A DNA stretch of 42,831 nt, taken from contig BPGX01000013.1 of the NCBI GenBank assembly GCA_026003255.1, forward strand, positions 1-42,831. Reading direction: 5' to 3'. The notes under the pieces were generated by a model that saw nothing but the letters and a program-made list of their open reading frames with translations, searched no databases and had not been told where the DNA came from. The position numbers were made by a program, and so were the translations under genes. The DNA is from Bacteroidia bacterium (GTDB lineage Bacteria; Bacteroidota; Bacteroidia; B-17B0; Aurantibacillaceae). Below, one piece after another: positions 32,302-42,389 of the stretch; the first letter of the stretch is position 1; each line of letters starts with the position of its first letter.

Positions 32302-33741
32302 TTACTTCCATCCTCCTCCTAACGCCCTGTACAAATTAATCATCGCCTGCATCTGTTGAAATTTCGTCTCCACTAATTCATACTTTGCTTCCAATGCATC
32401 TCGTTGTGTCAACAATACTTCCATATAATCAGCCCGTGCGTTCTTAAACAAATTCACTGAAATATCAATGCTTTGATTTAAAGCATCAACCTGTTGCTTT
32501 TTCAATTCAAAAGCACTTTGCAAATTCTGAACATTGGCTATCTGATTACTGACTTCCGTATAAGCATTGATTACCTTTTGCTCAAAATGATAGGCCGCTT
32601 TGTTTTGTTGAGCAATCGCTGAAAAATAATTGGCTTTTAAGGCATTCCGGTTTATCAATGGATTGATTAATTCTCCTGCAATACCCCATATAATAGAAGC
32701 CGGCGATTGAAATAAATAAACGGCATTATACGCATTAAAACCACCTATTCCATCCATACGAAGCGAAGGATAAAATTCGGCACGGCTGGATTTTACTTCC
32801 ATCCTCGTAGCCATCAGTTCCATTTCTGCCATACGAATATCCGGACGATTCCTTAATAACTGCGATGGAATACCATTCAACACTTGCTGCGGAACAATAT
32901 CCATAAATAGTTTTGAATTTCTTTGAATGGGCTGAGGAAAGTGACCCAGTAAATAGTTTAATTGATTTTCTTTCTGAACAATTTGCTGACGAATGTAATA
33001 TATCTTGCTCTTATTTTTCAATACTTCTGCTTCAAATCGCTTCACGGCTAATTCTGTGGTTCGCGCAGCAGCCTTTTCCTGCTTAACTATCTCAAAAGCA
33101 TTGTTCAATATATCAACATAATTTTGTGTAATCTCCAACTCATTATCCAATGCCAACAATTCATAATAGGTTTCAGCCACTTCTGCTACCAATCTTGTTT
33201 GCATAAAATTACGTCCTTCACGAGTAGCAAGATACTTATACATTGCTGCTTTTTTACTATTACGTAACTTCTTCCAGATATCTATTTCCCATGAAAAATT
33301 AACTCCCAACATCAGATTTGAAAACGGATCCGGAAATTTTTTGTCTTCCGTTAACAGAACATTTTCTTCCACGGCTCCGTTAAATGTATATCTTCCGGGC
33401 TTATCCAGAGCAGCACCCGCCATCAATCCCAAAAAGGGCAGATATTGTGCTTTTCTGAACCGTACATCATTTTGAGCAATTCGGATTTCCTGCGTGAGAA
33501 TATTAAGTTCCTGATTGTTTTGTAAAGCAATTTCAACTAACTTCACTAAAGTAGTATCGCTGAAAAACTTATCCCATCGTATATCTGCCGAATTCAAAGT
33601 GTCTCCGGATACATTGGAAGCCAGGTATTTATCCGGCAAATAACGATTTTCACTTTTTTGTGTATAGGGCGGAACGACGCAGGATTGAATAACGATAATA
33701 AGGACTATTATTAACATCCATAATTTGTTAGCTTGTTTCAT
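32302..33741 (-). CDS. Outer-membrane efflux lipoprotein (TolC/NodT type)
   Basis: The 479-residue protein has a lipoprotein signal (IVIQSC, Cys21) and two OEP repeats made of long helices and short strands (LVKLVEIALQNNQELNILTQEI near residue 70; LFKNARADYMEVLLTQRDAL near 430). It ends in NLYRALGGGWK, the normal family ending. As a trimer it forms the exit duct of the RND pump. It starts 3 bp after the pump gene and is last in the operon. Confidence 0.92.
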   Translation of the reverse strand: MKQANKLWMLIIVLIIVIQSCVVPPYTQKSENRYLPDKYLASNVSGDTLNSADIRWDKFFSDTTLVKLVEIALQNNQELNILTQEIRIAQNDVRFRKAQYLPFLGLMAGAALDKPGRYTFNGAVEENVLLTEDKKFPDPFSNLMLGVNFSWEIDIWKKLRNSKKAAMYKYLATREGRNFMQTRLVAEVAETYYELLALDNELEITQNYVDILNNAFEIVKQEKAAARTTELAVKRFEAEVLKNKSKIYYIRQQIVQKENQLNYLLGHFPQPIQRNSKLFMDIVPQQVLNGIPSQLLRNRPDIRMAEMELMATRMEVKSSRAEFYPSLRMDGIGGFNAYNAVYLFQSPASIIWGIAGELINPLINRNALKANYFSAIAQQNKAAYHFEQKVINAYTEVSNQIANVQNLQSAFELKKQQVDALNQSIDISVNLFKNARADYMEVLLTQRDALEAKYELVETKFQQMQAMINLYRALGGGWK

Positions 33742-33744
33742 ACA

Positions 33745-36700
33745 TTAATTTTTTGAAGTTTCGTTAGTAGTTGAATCTTCTTCATCATCTTCATCTACAG
33801 GGAAAGTATCCACACTATGCACAAATGCTTCAGATAATGCTGTTTCTTCTTCTTTCTTTATGAGATGCTTACCTTCTGACCATTTACCAAAAATGTAATA
33901 GATACCGGGAATAATTAACACGCCTAATATTGTTCCAAATAACATTCCTCCCAAAGAAGCAATACCAATCGTTTTATTTCCAATCGCTCCTGCACCTTTT
34001 GCTAATGCCAGTGGAATCAGCCCCGCAATAAAAGCAAATGATGTCATAATAATAGGACGGAAACGAATTCGTGCACCTTCTACTGCCGCCTCTAAAATAC
34101 TCATTCCCTCATTCTTATGTTTTTGATTGGCAAATTCCACTATCAATACTGCGTTCTTTCCCAACAATCCTACCAACATAATCAAAGAAACCTGTGTATA
34201 AATATCATTTTCCAATCCGGTTGCACGCACTAAAAAGAATGCACCAAATATTCCCGGCAACACAGAAACCAATACAGACAAAGGAAGAATAAAACTCTCA
34301 TACTGAGCAGCCAATACCAGATAAACAAAAGTTACAGCAATCAGGAAAATGTATAATGCCTCATTTCCACGGTCTGCTTCATCTTTGGAAAGGAATGACC
34401 AATCAATGTCGTACCCTTTTGGTAAAGTTTTCTGCGCCACTTCCTTAATAATTTCCATCACTTCTCCGCTACTGTATCCTCTGGCCGGCTCTCCGCGAAT
34501 GGAAGCGGTCGGATATAAATTGTAACGATTGATTTCATTCGCATCCTGCAACTTGCGGATTTTCACCAATGAAGATAAGGCCACCATTTTATCGTATTTG
34601 TTTTTGACATAGATATCATTCAAATCTGTTGGCATGCTTCTGTATTTGGGATGTGCCTGTACAAACACTTTGAAATACCATTGGTATTTAATAAATCCCA
34701 GTTCATAAGTACTACCGATAAAGATGGAAAGTGTGTTCATAATATCATTAATCGAAACGCCTTTTTGCATCGCAAGATTGTTATCAATGATAATCTCATA
34801 CTGCGGATAGTTGGCAGAATAAAACGTAAACAATCCGGTAATTTCTTTTCGCTTTTGTAATTCACCCATAAAATCATTGGTTACTTTTTCCAGCATCTTA
34901 TAATCACCGGTATTGGTTTTATCAAGCAATTGCAAAGCAAAACCTCCTGCTGCACCATATCCCGGAACAGGCGGCGGTTCAAAAAATTCAATCGTAGCTC
35001 CCGGAAAATCTTTTACTTTCGTCTTCAATTCTTCAATAATTTCCTTTACGGTTCGCTTTCTATCTTCCCATGGTTTAAGATTAATCATACAGGTACCGGC
35101 ATTGGAACCACGACCTTCCGTCAGTACCTCATATCCGGCATAACTTGCCACGGATTGAACTTCCGGAATTTTAGAGATAATGTCCTGCAATTTTCGGCTG
35201 ATATCATAGGTTCTTTCCAATGTTGACCCCGGCGGTGTTTGTACTATCACATAAATCATTCCCTGATCTTCCCCGGGAATAAATCCGGAAGGCATGTGAT
35301 TTGTAACAATAAATAATAATACAGCGAACATTGTTAAAACAGAAAATGTCAGCCATTTTCTATGAACAATTTTTTTAATAAATCGTATATAGGCATTTAA
35401 TAATTTTGAAAACAAATGGTTGAATGCATCTATAAAACGTTGAAATATGTTTTTTGAATGGTGGTGTTCAGTATGGCGTCTTAATATAATAGCACTTAAA
35501 ACAGGTGTAAGCGTTAGAGCTACTAGTGCCGACAACATAATTGAAGAAGCCATCGTTACAGAAAATTGTTTGTAAAAAATACCGGTAGGCCCTTGCATAA
35601 AACCGATTGGAATAAACACAGATGCCATAATCAATGTAATAGCAATTATAGCTCCGGAAATTTCTCCTAAAACCATCTGCACTGCTTTATAGACAGAAAT
35701 ATTCGGATACTGCTCCATTTTGGCGTGTACTGCTTCTACTACTACAATGGCATCATCAACTACTATTCCAATTGCCAAAACAATAGAAAATAAAGTAATC
35801 ATATTGATGGTCAAACCAAAAATGTTTACAAATAAAAATGCTCCTATCAAAGAAACCGGCACCGCAAGAATGGGAACAAAAGTAGAACGCCAGTCACCCA
35901 AAAATAAAAGCACCACCAAAGCCACTAAAATAAAAGCATCCCTTAAAGTATGCAACACACTTTCCATAGATGCATCCAAAAACTTAGAAACATCATAAGT
36001 TAATTCGTAATGCATACCCGGTGGCAAATCTTTTTCCAGTTCTTTTAATTTTTCTTTTACACGTTCAATGGTTTCGCTGGCATTGGCTCCGTATGCCTGT
36101 TTTAAAGCAATGGATGCACAGGGATAATTTTTACCTTCAATACTGATACTGGAATAAATATCATAATATTCACTACCCAGTTCCACATCAGCAATATCCT
36201 TCAATTTAAGCAATTCTCCATTGGGATTCGAACGAATGATTACATCTTTATACTGCTCCGGTTTATTGAATCGTCCAATATATGTTAATACATATTCCAG
36301 CGATTGGGACTGATAACCATCGGCTCTGCCCAAACGTCCGGGAGTTCCGATGATACTTTGTTCAGCCAATGCTTCCATCACTTCTTCCGGCGAAATGTTG
36401 TAAGCACGCATTCTGTCCGGCTTCAGCCAAATACGCATGGCATACTGACGGCTACCCAACATAATCCCTTGTCCTATTCCGTTGATACGTTGTAACTCAG
36501 GCAGCATCTTCACATAGGCATAATTAAACAGGTAACGCATATTGGCATTGGAATCCGTACTGTATAAGTTAATATTCATCAGCATACTCGGAATCAGCGG
36601 CGTAACAATTACACCTTCCCGTTGTACCAGAATCGGCAATCGGTTCAATACTGCCATGACACGGTTGTTCACGTTCACCACAGCATCACCCGGATCTACA

Positions 36701-36990
36701 CCCAGATTAAATATCACACGAATATTGGCTTCGCCTGCACTCGTCGCATCCGATAACATATAACGCATTCCCGGTACTCCGTTGATGGCCTGCTCCAAAG
36801 GAATTAAAACCGATTCTGTCAATACCTTGGCACTCGCACCGGGATAGGATGCACGAACAATCACCATCGGTGGAGTAATGTCCGGAAATTGTGAAGTAGG
36901 CGTGGTCTTAATGGAAATCAATCCCACAAACACAATTACTATAGATAAAACAATCGCTAAAACCGGACGATGTAAAAACTTACTAAACAT
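33745..36990 (-). CDS. RND efflux pump, AcrB/MexB (HAE1) type
   Basis: The 1081-residue inner-membrane transporter has 12 helices and two large periplasmic loops. The start FSKFLHRPVLAIVLSIVIVF, the TTPTSQFPDITPPMV segment and the helix-4 motif GIVVDDAIVVVEAV with its aspartate pair for proton transfer are standard for HAE1 pumps. So is the GKNAVLIVEFANQ motif. The acidic C-terminal tail (DEDDEEDSTTNETSKN) is longer than usual. Adaptor and outer-membrane genes flank it. It exports drugs or other amphiphiles; specificity cannot be read. Confidence 0.95.
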   Translation of the reverse strand: MFSKFLHRPVLAIVLSIVIVFVGLISIKTTPTSQFPDITPPMVIVRASYPGASAKVLTESVLIPLEQAINGVPGMRYMLSDATSAGEANIRVIFNLGVDPGDAVVNVNNRVMAVLNRLPILVQREGVIVTPLIPSMLMNINLYSTDSNANMRYLFNYAYVKMLPELQRINGIGQGIMLGSRQYAMRIWLKPDRMRAYNISPEEVMEALAEQSIIGTPGRLGRADGYQSQSLEYVLTYIGRFNKPEQYKDVIIRSNPNGELLKLKDIADVELGSEYYDIYSSISIEGKNYPCASIALKQAYGANASETIERVKEKLKELEKDLPPGMHYELTYDVSKFLDASMESVLHTLRDAFILVALVVLLFLGDWRSTFVPILAVPVSLIGAFLFVNIFGLTINMITLFSIVLAIGIVVDDAIVVVEAVHAKMEQYPNISVYKAVQMVLGEISGAIIAITLIMASVFIPIGFMQGPTGIFYKQFSVTMASSIMLSALVALTLTPVLSAIILRRHTEHHHSKNIFQRFIDAFNHLFSKLLNAYIRFIKKIVHRKWLTFSVLTMFAVLLFIVTNHMPSGFIPGEDQGMIYVIVQTPPGSTLERTYDISRKLQDIISKIPEVQSVASYAGYEVLTEGRGSNAGTCMINLKPWEDRKRTVKEIIEELKTKVKDFPGATIEFFEPPPVPGYGAAGGFALQLLDKTNTGDYKMLEKVTNDFMGELQKRKEITGLFTFYSANYPQYEIIIDNNLAMQKGVSINDIMNTLSIFIGSTYELGFIKYQWYFKVFVQAHPKYRSMPTDLNDIYVKNKYDKMVALSSLVKIRKLQDANEINRYNLYPTASIRGEPARGYSSGEVMEIIKEVAQKTLPKGYDIDWSFLSKDEADRGNEALYIFLIAVTFVYLVLAAQYESFILPLSVLVSVLPGIFGAFFLVRATGLENDIYTQVSLIMLVGLLGKNAVLIVEFANQKHKNEGMSILEAAVEGARIRFRPIIMTSFAFIAGLIPLALAKGAGAIGNKTIGIASLGGMLFGTILGVLIIPGIYYIFGKWSEGKHLIKKEEETALSEAFVHSVDTFPVDEDDEEDSTTNETSKN

Positions 36991-37009
36991 AATTTTCTTT
37001 TTTGATTAA

Positions 37010-38098
37010 TTATTCAGCATACACTTTTAAGTGGTTATATACTTTTGCCGGTTCTATGTATTTAAATTCTTTCAGTTTATCACCATCTTTTAATTTTCGG
37101 ATACCTTCCAGCACAATACGGTCATTTTCCGATAATCCTTTTTTCACAATAAAAATATCCTGCAACTCTCCGGCAATTTCTATCTCCCGTGTATGCACCA
37201 CATTGTTTTTATCTACCACATACACAAACTTTTTTTCCAATACTTCAAAAGTGGCTTTTTGCGGAATAAGAATGGCATTTTTAAAAGGAAAAGTAAGGAT
37301 AATGTTTCCTGTTTCACCGTGTCGCAGTAAGCGTTCCGGATTAGGAAATCCGGCACGAAAGGCGATATTTCCTGTTTCGTTGTCAAAGTCGGATTCAATA
37401 GTTTCTATTACACCTTTATGTTGAAATATCTCTCCATTTGCCATTCTTAACCGAACAGAAATAGAACTATCTGATCTGAAATGTTTTTTGAAATCAAGAT
37501 ATTCCGGTTCCGGAACATTAAAATACACCCATAATTTACTGATGTCGGAAAGTGTAGTCAGCACTTCACCTTCATCCAGTAAAGCACCGAGCCGTACATT
37601 GAATTTATCCATCAATCCGTCGAACGGTGCAATGATTTCCGTAAATTTCAAATGTGCTTCTGCCAGCGCCAGTTCTGCTTTTGCCTTTTCAAGTTTGGCT
37701 TTTGCCAGTGCCAGTTCGTTTGGAGAAATAACATTTTTTTCAGCCAGTTGCTGCGCATTCTGATATTCCACTTCGGCATAATTTACTTCCGCTGCTGCTT
37801 TTTGTCTTTCTGCCTGATATACGATAGGTAATAACTGAAACATCACCTGACCCTGCTTCACCGGCTTACCTTCGTCCACATAAATTTTTTGAAGGTATCC
37901 TTTTTCTAATGCCCGAATCTCTGTGTGTTGATACGCTTTAATGACACACACATATTCTCGTGAAATACTTGTATCCTTTTTTAGCGGCGATGTAATTTGA
38001 AACACAACACTTTCTTCTTCTTGTTTTTCTGAATGACAGGAACTTGTTATTATAGCAGCAATAATTGCTAATACAGCAATTGCATTAATTTTATTCAT
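37010..38098 (-). CDS. RND periplasmic adaptor (membrane fusion lipoprotein)
   Basis: The 362-residue protein has a lipobox (IITSSC, Cys21) and a lipoyl-like part (EIRALEKGYLQKIYVDEGKPVKQGQ). An alpha hairpin (AEVNYAEVEYQNAQQLAEKN...) and beta-barrel domains (APFDGLMDKF, GETGNIILTFPFKNAILIP) follow. It bridges pump and duct. It is first in the operon, 19 bp before the pump gene. No regulator gene is adjacent. Confidence 0.93.
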   Translation of the reverse strand: MNKINAIAVLAIIAAIITSSCHSEKQEEESVVFQITSPLKKDTSISREYVCVIKAYQHTEIRALEKGYLQKIYVDEGKPVKQGQVMFQLLPIVYQAERQKAAAEVNYAEVEYQNAQQLAEKNVISPNELALAKAKLEKAKAELALAEAHLKFTEIIAPFDGLMDKFNVRLGALLDEGEVLTTLSDISKLWVYFNVPEPEYLDFKKHFRSDSSISVRLRMANGEIFQHKGVIETIESDFDNETGNIAFRAGFPNPERLLRHGETGNIILTFPFKNAILIPQKATFEVLEKKFVYVVDKNNVVHTREIEIAGELQDIFIVKKGLSENDRIVLEGIRKLKDGDKLKEFKYIEPAKVYNHLKVYAE

Positions 38099-38177
38099 AA
38101 ACTTTTAGTTTAATTAAATTTAGTGGGAATTAAAATGTTACAAAAGAAAATACGAATACTAAAAAAGGATTAAACCA

Positions 38178-38543
38178 CTAATTCCTTAAAACACAAATTA
38201 TAAGATAAATAGGATGCTTGTGAAAGTAATTAAAATATCTTTTTTTGAAAAAAACAGTACTGTAGCCAAAAACTAACCAGATTATTACAAAAGCAAGAAC
38301 TAAACTATGAAAATTATGATCTAACTCATCTTCTTCTGTTTCATTTTCTGAAATAAAATTAAAAATACTTAATGAAGTTTCACTTGAACTAACTTGTAGT
38401 AAGGACGTTTTCTTATTTAAACTTATTTTTGATGAATAATGATTAATATCTATAAAACCTGAAAATGCATTGATTGTAGTAGTGGTCAACAATAAAAGAA
38501 CAGAAAATAAACTAACAAAATTATTTCGATTGAAAATTATCAT
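38178..38543 (-). CDS. Small membrane protein of unknown function
   Basis: From ATG 38543 the protein has 121 residues with a signal-like N-terminal helix (LFSVLLLLTTTTINAFS), an acidic middle (ENETEEDELDHNFH) and a second helix (SLVLAFVIIWLVFGYS). A TACATTTG box (38550-38557) decides this start over an earlier one at 38570. It lies 79 bp upstream of the efflux adaptor gene. No family is recognised. Confidence 0.55.
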   Translation of the reverse strand: MIIFNRNNFVSLFSVLLLLTTTTINAFSGFIDINHYSSKISLNKKTSLLQVSSSETSLSIFNFISENETEEDELDHNFHSLVLAFVIIWLVFGYSTVFFKKRYFNYFHKHPIYLIICVLRN

Positions 38544-38549
38544 TTCGGG

Positions 38550-38557
38550 CAAATGTA
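38550..38557 (-). promoter_or_regulatory. TACATTTG promoter box
   Basis: Reads CAAATGTA on the plus strand, 6 nt before the ATG at 38543, implying a very short 5' leader. Confidence 0.45.
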
Positions 38558-38605
38558 AAGATAAATACAACGAATATAAAAATGTTTAACAAAATTTTTA
38601 TGCCA

Positions 38606-38632
38606 TAAAAAAACCGACAATCCTGTCGGTTT
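38606..38632 (-). terminator. Terminator after tRNA-Ser
   Basis: AAACCGACA (38611-38619) and TGTCGGTTT (38624-38632) pair over a 4-nt loop. On the minus strand a T run follows. It lies 9 bp after the tRNA. Confidence 0.8.
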
Positions 38633-38640
38633 GAATTTAG

Positions 38641-38727
38641 CGGAGAGAGAGGGATTCGAACCCCCGGTCCCTGTTAAGAGACAACGGTTTTCAAGACCGC
38701 CGCATTCGACCACTCTGCCATCTCTCC
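38641..38727 (-). tRNA. tRNA-Ser (TGA)
   Basis: The 87-nt class II tRNA has acceptor GGAGAGA/TCTCTCC with discriminator G, anticodon loop CTTGAAA (anticodon TGA), a long variable arm (TGTCTCTTAACAGGGACC) and T loop TTCGAAT. CCA is not encoded. Confidence 0.95.
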
Positions 38728-38732
38728 GGGGG

Positions 38733-38740
38733 CAAAGATA
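38733..38740 (-). promoter_or_regulatory. TATCTTTG promoter box of tRNA-Ser
   Basis: Reads CAAAGATA on the plus strand, 5 nt before the mature tRNA 5' end. It gives an internal calibration of the box-to-transcript distance in this genome. Confidence 0.65.
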
Positions 38741-38898
38741 ATACAAACACCTTTTATTTTCCAAATGTTTTTATCCTAAAACATCACCAGTTTTCAATAC
38801 TAAACCCATTATTTTTAAAAACATTTGAAAATTAAACTGAAGTTATTCGGTTTTACTTTCTTTATTGTCTGTGCTTTTGTAGGATTAATTAAATCGTT

Positions 38899-40547
38899 TT
38901 AATCTTCATTCTCTTCTTCATCATTTTCATTTGATTCTTCTTTTTTAATGTATTTTTTACTTTTTTTATGAACATTATTCCATTCATCACACTGCTCTAC
39001 ACATTGTAGTTCTTCAATTCCCATTAGCCATCTTTTACCAAGCATTTCGTATTCTTCCGCATCCACATTATTTCCAGCACTTTCTAAATAATATCTTAAA
39101 TTTTTTGATAAATACACATATCGTTTTTGAGGAATTTCAACAACCACTTTTACCTTTTGAAAGTGAAATCTGTCTTCTTTAGGAATTTCATAGAATGATG
39201 CTAATTCAAGAATTGAATCATTAATTGTAAATTCATAATGAATGTTTTTAGCCATATTTCTTGCTTGTTTATAATTTTTTGCCAGAGCACTTTGAATGAT
39301 ATTAATTCTTAAACTATCATCCTTGCTTCGCTTTATCACTACCGCCGGAAAGCCAATATTTTTACTTTTTTCATCTTCCGAATACAATACTTTGTTGTAA
39401 ATTTTAATTCCAAATTTTTCATCATCTTTTTCTTCATCCGTTTCTTTCATCTTGAGATAAATGGTCTTTTCAGGAGGCATATATTGTGCATAATGTGATT
39501 TTACAGAACCTTTTTCAGAATAGTCATCAAATACCGGAACAATTGAATATACAAAAAATCCCCATCCAATCACCCAAAGAATAATTGCAATAAGCAATAC
39601 ATACCGAAACGATTTTTTGATACCTAACAAAAATTTTATCAATGTTCCTATCATCGCTAATACAGGTACGCCCACTAATAAAAACATTGATATATTAAAC
39701 AAAACATAATCATAAGACGAATGAAAGAAATCCGATAAATATGCCCACACATCAAAATGTTGTGTCTGTATTGAAATAAAGTTCTCACTAAACAAAGAGG
39801 ATAATAAAATCACCATAACTAAAACAAATATTAATAAAACAAAAACGGCAAAAACTTTTAAGAACCACTTTAGTACCTTAACACCAAATGAAAGAATATG
39901 TTGCACAAGATTTTAAATAAAGTTTACAAAAGAATTTCCGGAAAAACTGGCAAATTGTTTAGATGCGTTCTTTCCAAAACGACTCAAATCTTCAGCCATT
40001 GTTTTTCCAAAATTCTCAATTTTAATGCTTTCTCCCTTCATTTCTAACTTTTGTGAAGGTGTTTTGGCTTCCGGAATGATTATCCATAGTAAAATGTAAA
40101 ACAACAATCCTGAACCAAATACAAATATCGCAATTGCCCACGCCAACCGAATCCACAATGGGTCAATGTCAAAATACGCTGCAATTCCGCCACAAACTCC
40201 ACCTACAATTTTATCGTCCGGATTTCTATAAAATCGTTTTTTCACTTGCCCTGAATAAGTTTGATTCGCCGTACTACTTCCCGTCTCTTCAAATTCATCA
40301 GGATTACCCATCGTTTGAATTAAGTATTGCACATCTTCAACTGTAACAACCTTTTTGAATTCATTGATTTTGTTCGAAAGTATTTCAGCCATTCTGTTTT
40401 CTATATCCTCTAATATCTCTTTTTTTCCCGGCATGATTTTCAAGATAACGTTCAACACTTTTCAGATATTGTGAAAGTTTCTCATAGCCGTCTTCTTCAA
40501 TATTGAAGAGAACGCCGGCTAAATGAATGGTGGTGGTTTTTTTTCAT
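38899..40547 (-). pseudogene. pspC: PspC-domain protein, interrupted
   Basis: The gene would encode about 545 residues. The true start is ATG 40547 (MKKTTTIHLAGVLFNIEEDGYEKL in the corrected frame). That frame is broken by an extra A in an 8-A run (40537-40544) and again in a 7-A run (40420-40426). The PspC domain follows (FYRNPDDKIVGGVCGGIAAYFDIDPLWIRL...). An in-frame TAA (39913-39915) then precedes a long membrane part (38899-39906; several helices, acidic tail). The PspC family senses envelope stress. Its neighbour padR likely controls it. It is a pseudogene, or carries sequence errors. Confidence 0.7.
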
Positions 40548-40577
40548 AATTGTGAGTTTTGAGTTATTAGTTAATAG

Positions 40578-40907
40578 TTATTTAATAATTTTATTTACCG
40601 ATTTTACCATTTCTTCCCAATTTTCTATAAGCCCCTTCAAAAATTTTTTTCCTTCTGAAGTCAAATGATAATACTTTCTCGGAGGACCTTGATTGGATTC
40701 TTTCCATTGATAGGATAAATAACCCGCATCTTTTAATCTATTTAATAATGGATATAGTGTTCCTTCCACTACGATAAGTTTCGCTTCTTTTAGTTTTTCC
40801 AATACCTCCGTAGGATAGGCATCTCCTTTTTCCAATATCGCCAGAATGCACAACTCTAAAATTCCTTTTCGCATCTGTGATTGTGTGTTTTCATAATTAT
40901 TACTCAT
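40578..40907 (-). CDS. PadR-family transcriptional regulator
   Basis: The 109-residue winged-helix protein has GILELCILAILEKGDAYPTEVLEKL, EGTLYPLLNRLKDAGYLSYQW and GPPRKYYHLTSEGKKFL, the core of the PadR family. PadR genes directly before pspC are common in Bacteroidota. The spacing to pspC is 30 bp. An inverted repeat over its promoter suggests self-regulation. Confidence 0.92.
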   Translation of the reverse strand: MSNNYENTQSQMRKGILELCILAILEKGDAYPTEVLEKLKEAKLIVVEGTLYPLLNRLKDAGYLSYQWKESNQGPPRKYYHLTSEGKKFLKGLIENWEEMVKSVNKIIK

Positions 40908-40932
40908 TTGTCTTACATTTTACTTTGCGATG

Positions 40933-40964
40933 CAAATATACATATAATAAAAACTACTATGTAT
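40933..40964 (-). promoter_or_regulatory. padR promoter box with inverted repeat operator
   Basis: TATATTTG (40933-40940, minus strand) overlaps the arm ATACATA (40938-40944), which pairs with TATGTAT (40958-40964) over 13 nt. PadR proteins usually bind such spaced ATAC/GTAT arms. Confidence 0.55.
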
Positions 40965-41076
40965 AACATAATACTATTTTTAACATAAATTTTAAAATCG
41001 TCCAAGAACTAAACAATAAACTTGTTTTACGCATAAACACAACTAAATTATTTAATTTGCAGCCAAAGAATTAGAT

Positions 41077-42377
41077 ATGACGGAAGTAATTAAAACAACA
41101 AATTTTATTGAGGAACTGAAATGGCGCGGACAATTTAACAATGCTACTCCCAATGTAGAAGAAATTCTTTCAAAAGAACAAGTAACTGGATACATTGGTT
41201 TTGACCCTACTTCAGATTCATTGCACGTTGGTAGTTTATCACAAATCATTACTCTTCTACGCTTTCAAAAAGCCGGACACAAAGCCATTGCACTTGTCGG
41301 TGGTGCTACAGGAATGATTGGCGACCCAAGCGGGAAAAAAAGAAGAGCGAAAACTTTTATCAGAAGATGAAATACGATACAACGCTCAAAAAATTCAGGA
41401 ACAACTCCATTCCATATTTTCAAAAAGTTCTGATTCCGGCACCGTAGAAATGGTAAATAATATTGATTGGACAAAAAATCTAACTATCATTGACTTCCTC
41501 CGTGATATTGGTAAGCGTTTTACTGTCAACTATATGCTTGCAAAAGATTCCGTGAAATCACGTTTAGAATCCGAAATCAGTTTTACAGAATTTACCTATC
41601 AGATATTACAAGCGTACGATTTTTACTGGCTTTTCACGCACAAGAATTGTAAACTTCAAATGGGCGGTTCTGACCAATGGGGAAACATTACTTCTGGCAT
41701 TGAACTCATCCGAAAAATCACTGGACAGGAAGCACACGGCATTACCACCAATTTAATCACCAAAGCAGATGGCACAAAATTTGGCAAAACAGAAAGCGGT
41801 AATATATGGTTAGATAAAAACAAAACTTCTGCCTACAAATTCTATCAATTCTGGATAAACACCAGTGATGAAGACGCTAAAAACTATATAAAAATATTTA
41901 CTTTTCTACCAAAAGAAGAAATTGAACATCTTATCCAACAACACAATAAGGCGCCTCACGAAAGAATCTTACAAAAAACATTAGCAAAAGAAGTTACAAC
42001 ATTAGTGCACAGTGCAGAAGATTACAACGACGCTGTAAAAGCATCCGACATTCTTTTCAATGGTTCTATTCAGGAATTGGCCAATGTTTCAGAAGGGTTA
42101 TTCAAAGACATAATGGAAGGCGTACCAGAATCGCATATTCCTGCTACTGTGTTAGAACAGGGCATTGACGTTGTTGAATTTCTAACTACACATACGAATA
42201 TCTTCCCAAGTAAAAGCGAAGCAAGAAAAATGATTCAAAACAACGCTGTTTCTATTAATAAAGAAAAAGTTACGGACATAAAACAAATCATCAATCTAAC
42301 ACACGCTATTAACAACAAATTCGTTCTCATTCAAAAAGGCAAAAAAAAATTACTATATTTGTTACATAAAAAACTAA
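41077..42377 (+). CDS. tyrS: Tyrosyl-tRNA synthetase, with two single-base frameshifts
   Basis: The enzyme charges tRNA-Tyr. The first frame ([30 protein letters not shown]) is broken at A7 (41335-41341), where six A's would continue into [13 protein letters not shown]. The second frame carries [24 protein letters not shown] (KMSKS-type signature) and an S4 domain. It shifts again at A9 (42341-42349), where eight A's would give [16 protein letters not shown] at 42377. The corrected length is about 433 residues, normal for the family. A core gene is unlikely to be truly lost, so the runs are probably sequence errors or are bridged. Confidence 0.85.
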
Positions 42378-42389
42378 ACATTTTGTACA

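Noticed and set aside
34651..35226. Plus-strand ORFs inside the RND pump gene
   Set aside because: Antisense shadows of a well-conserved gene.
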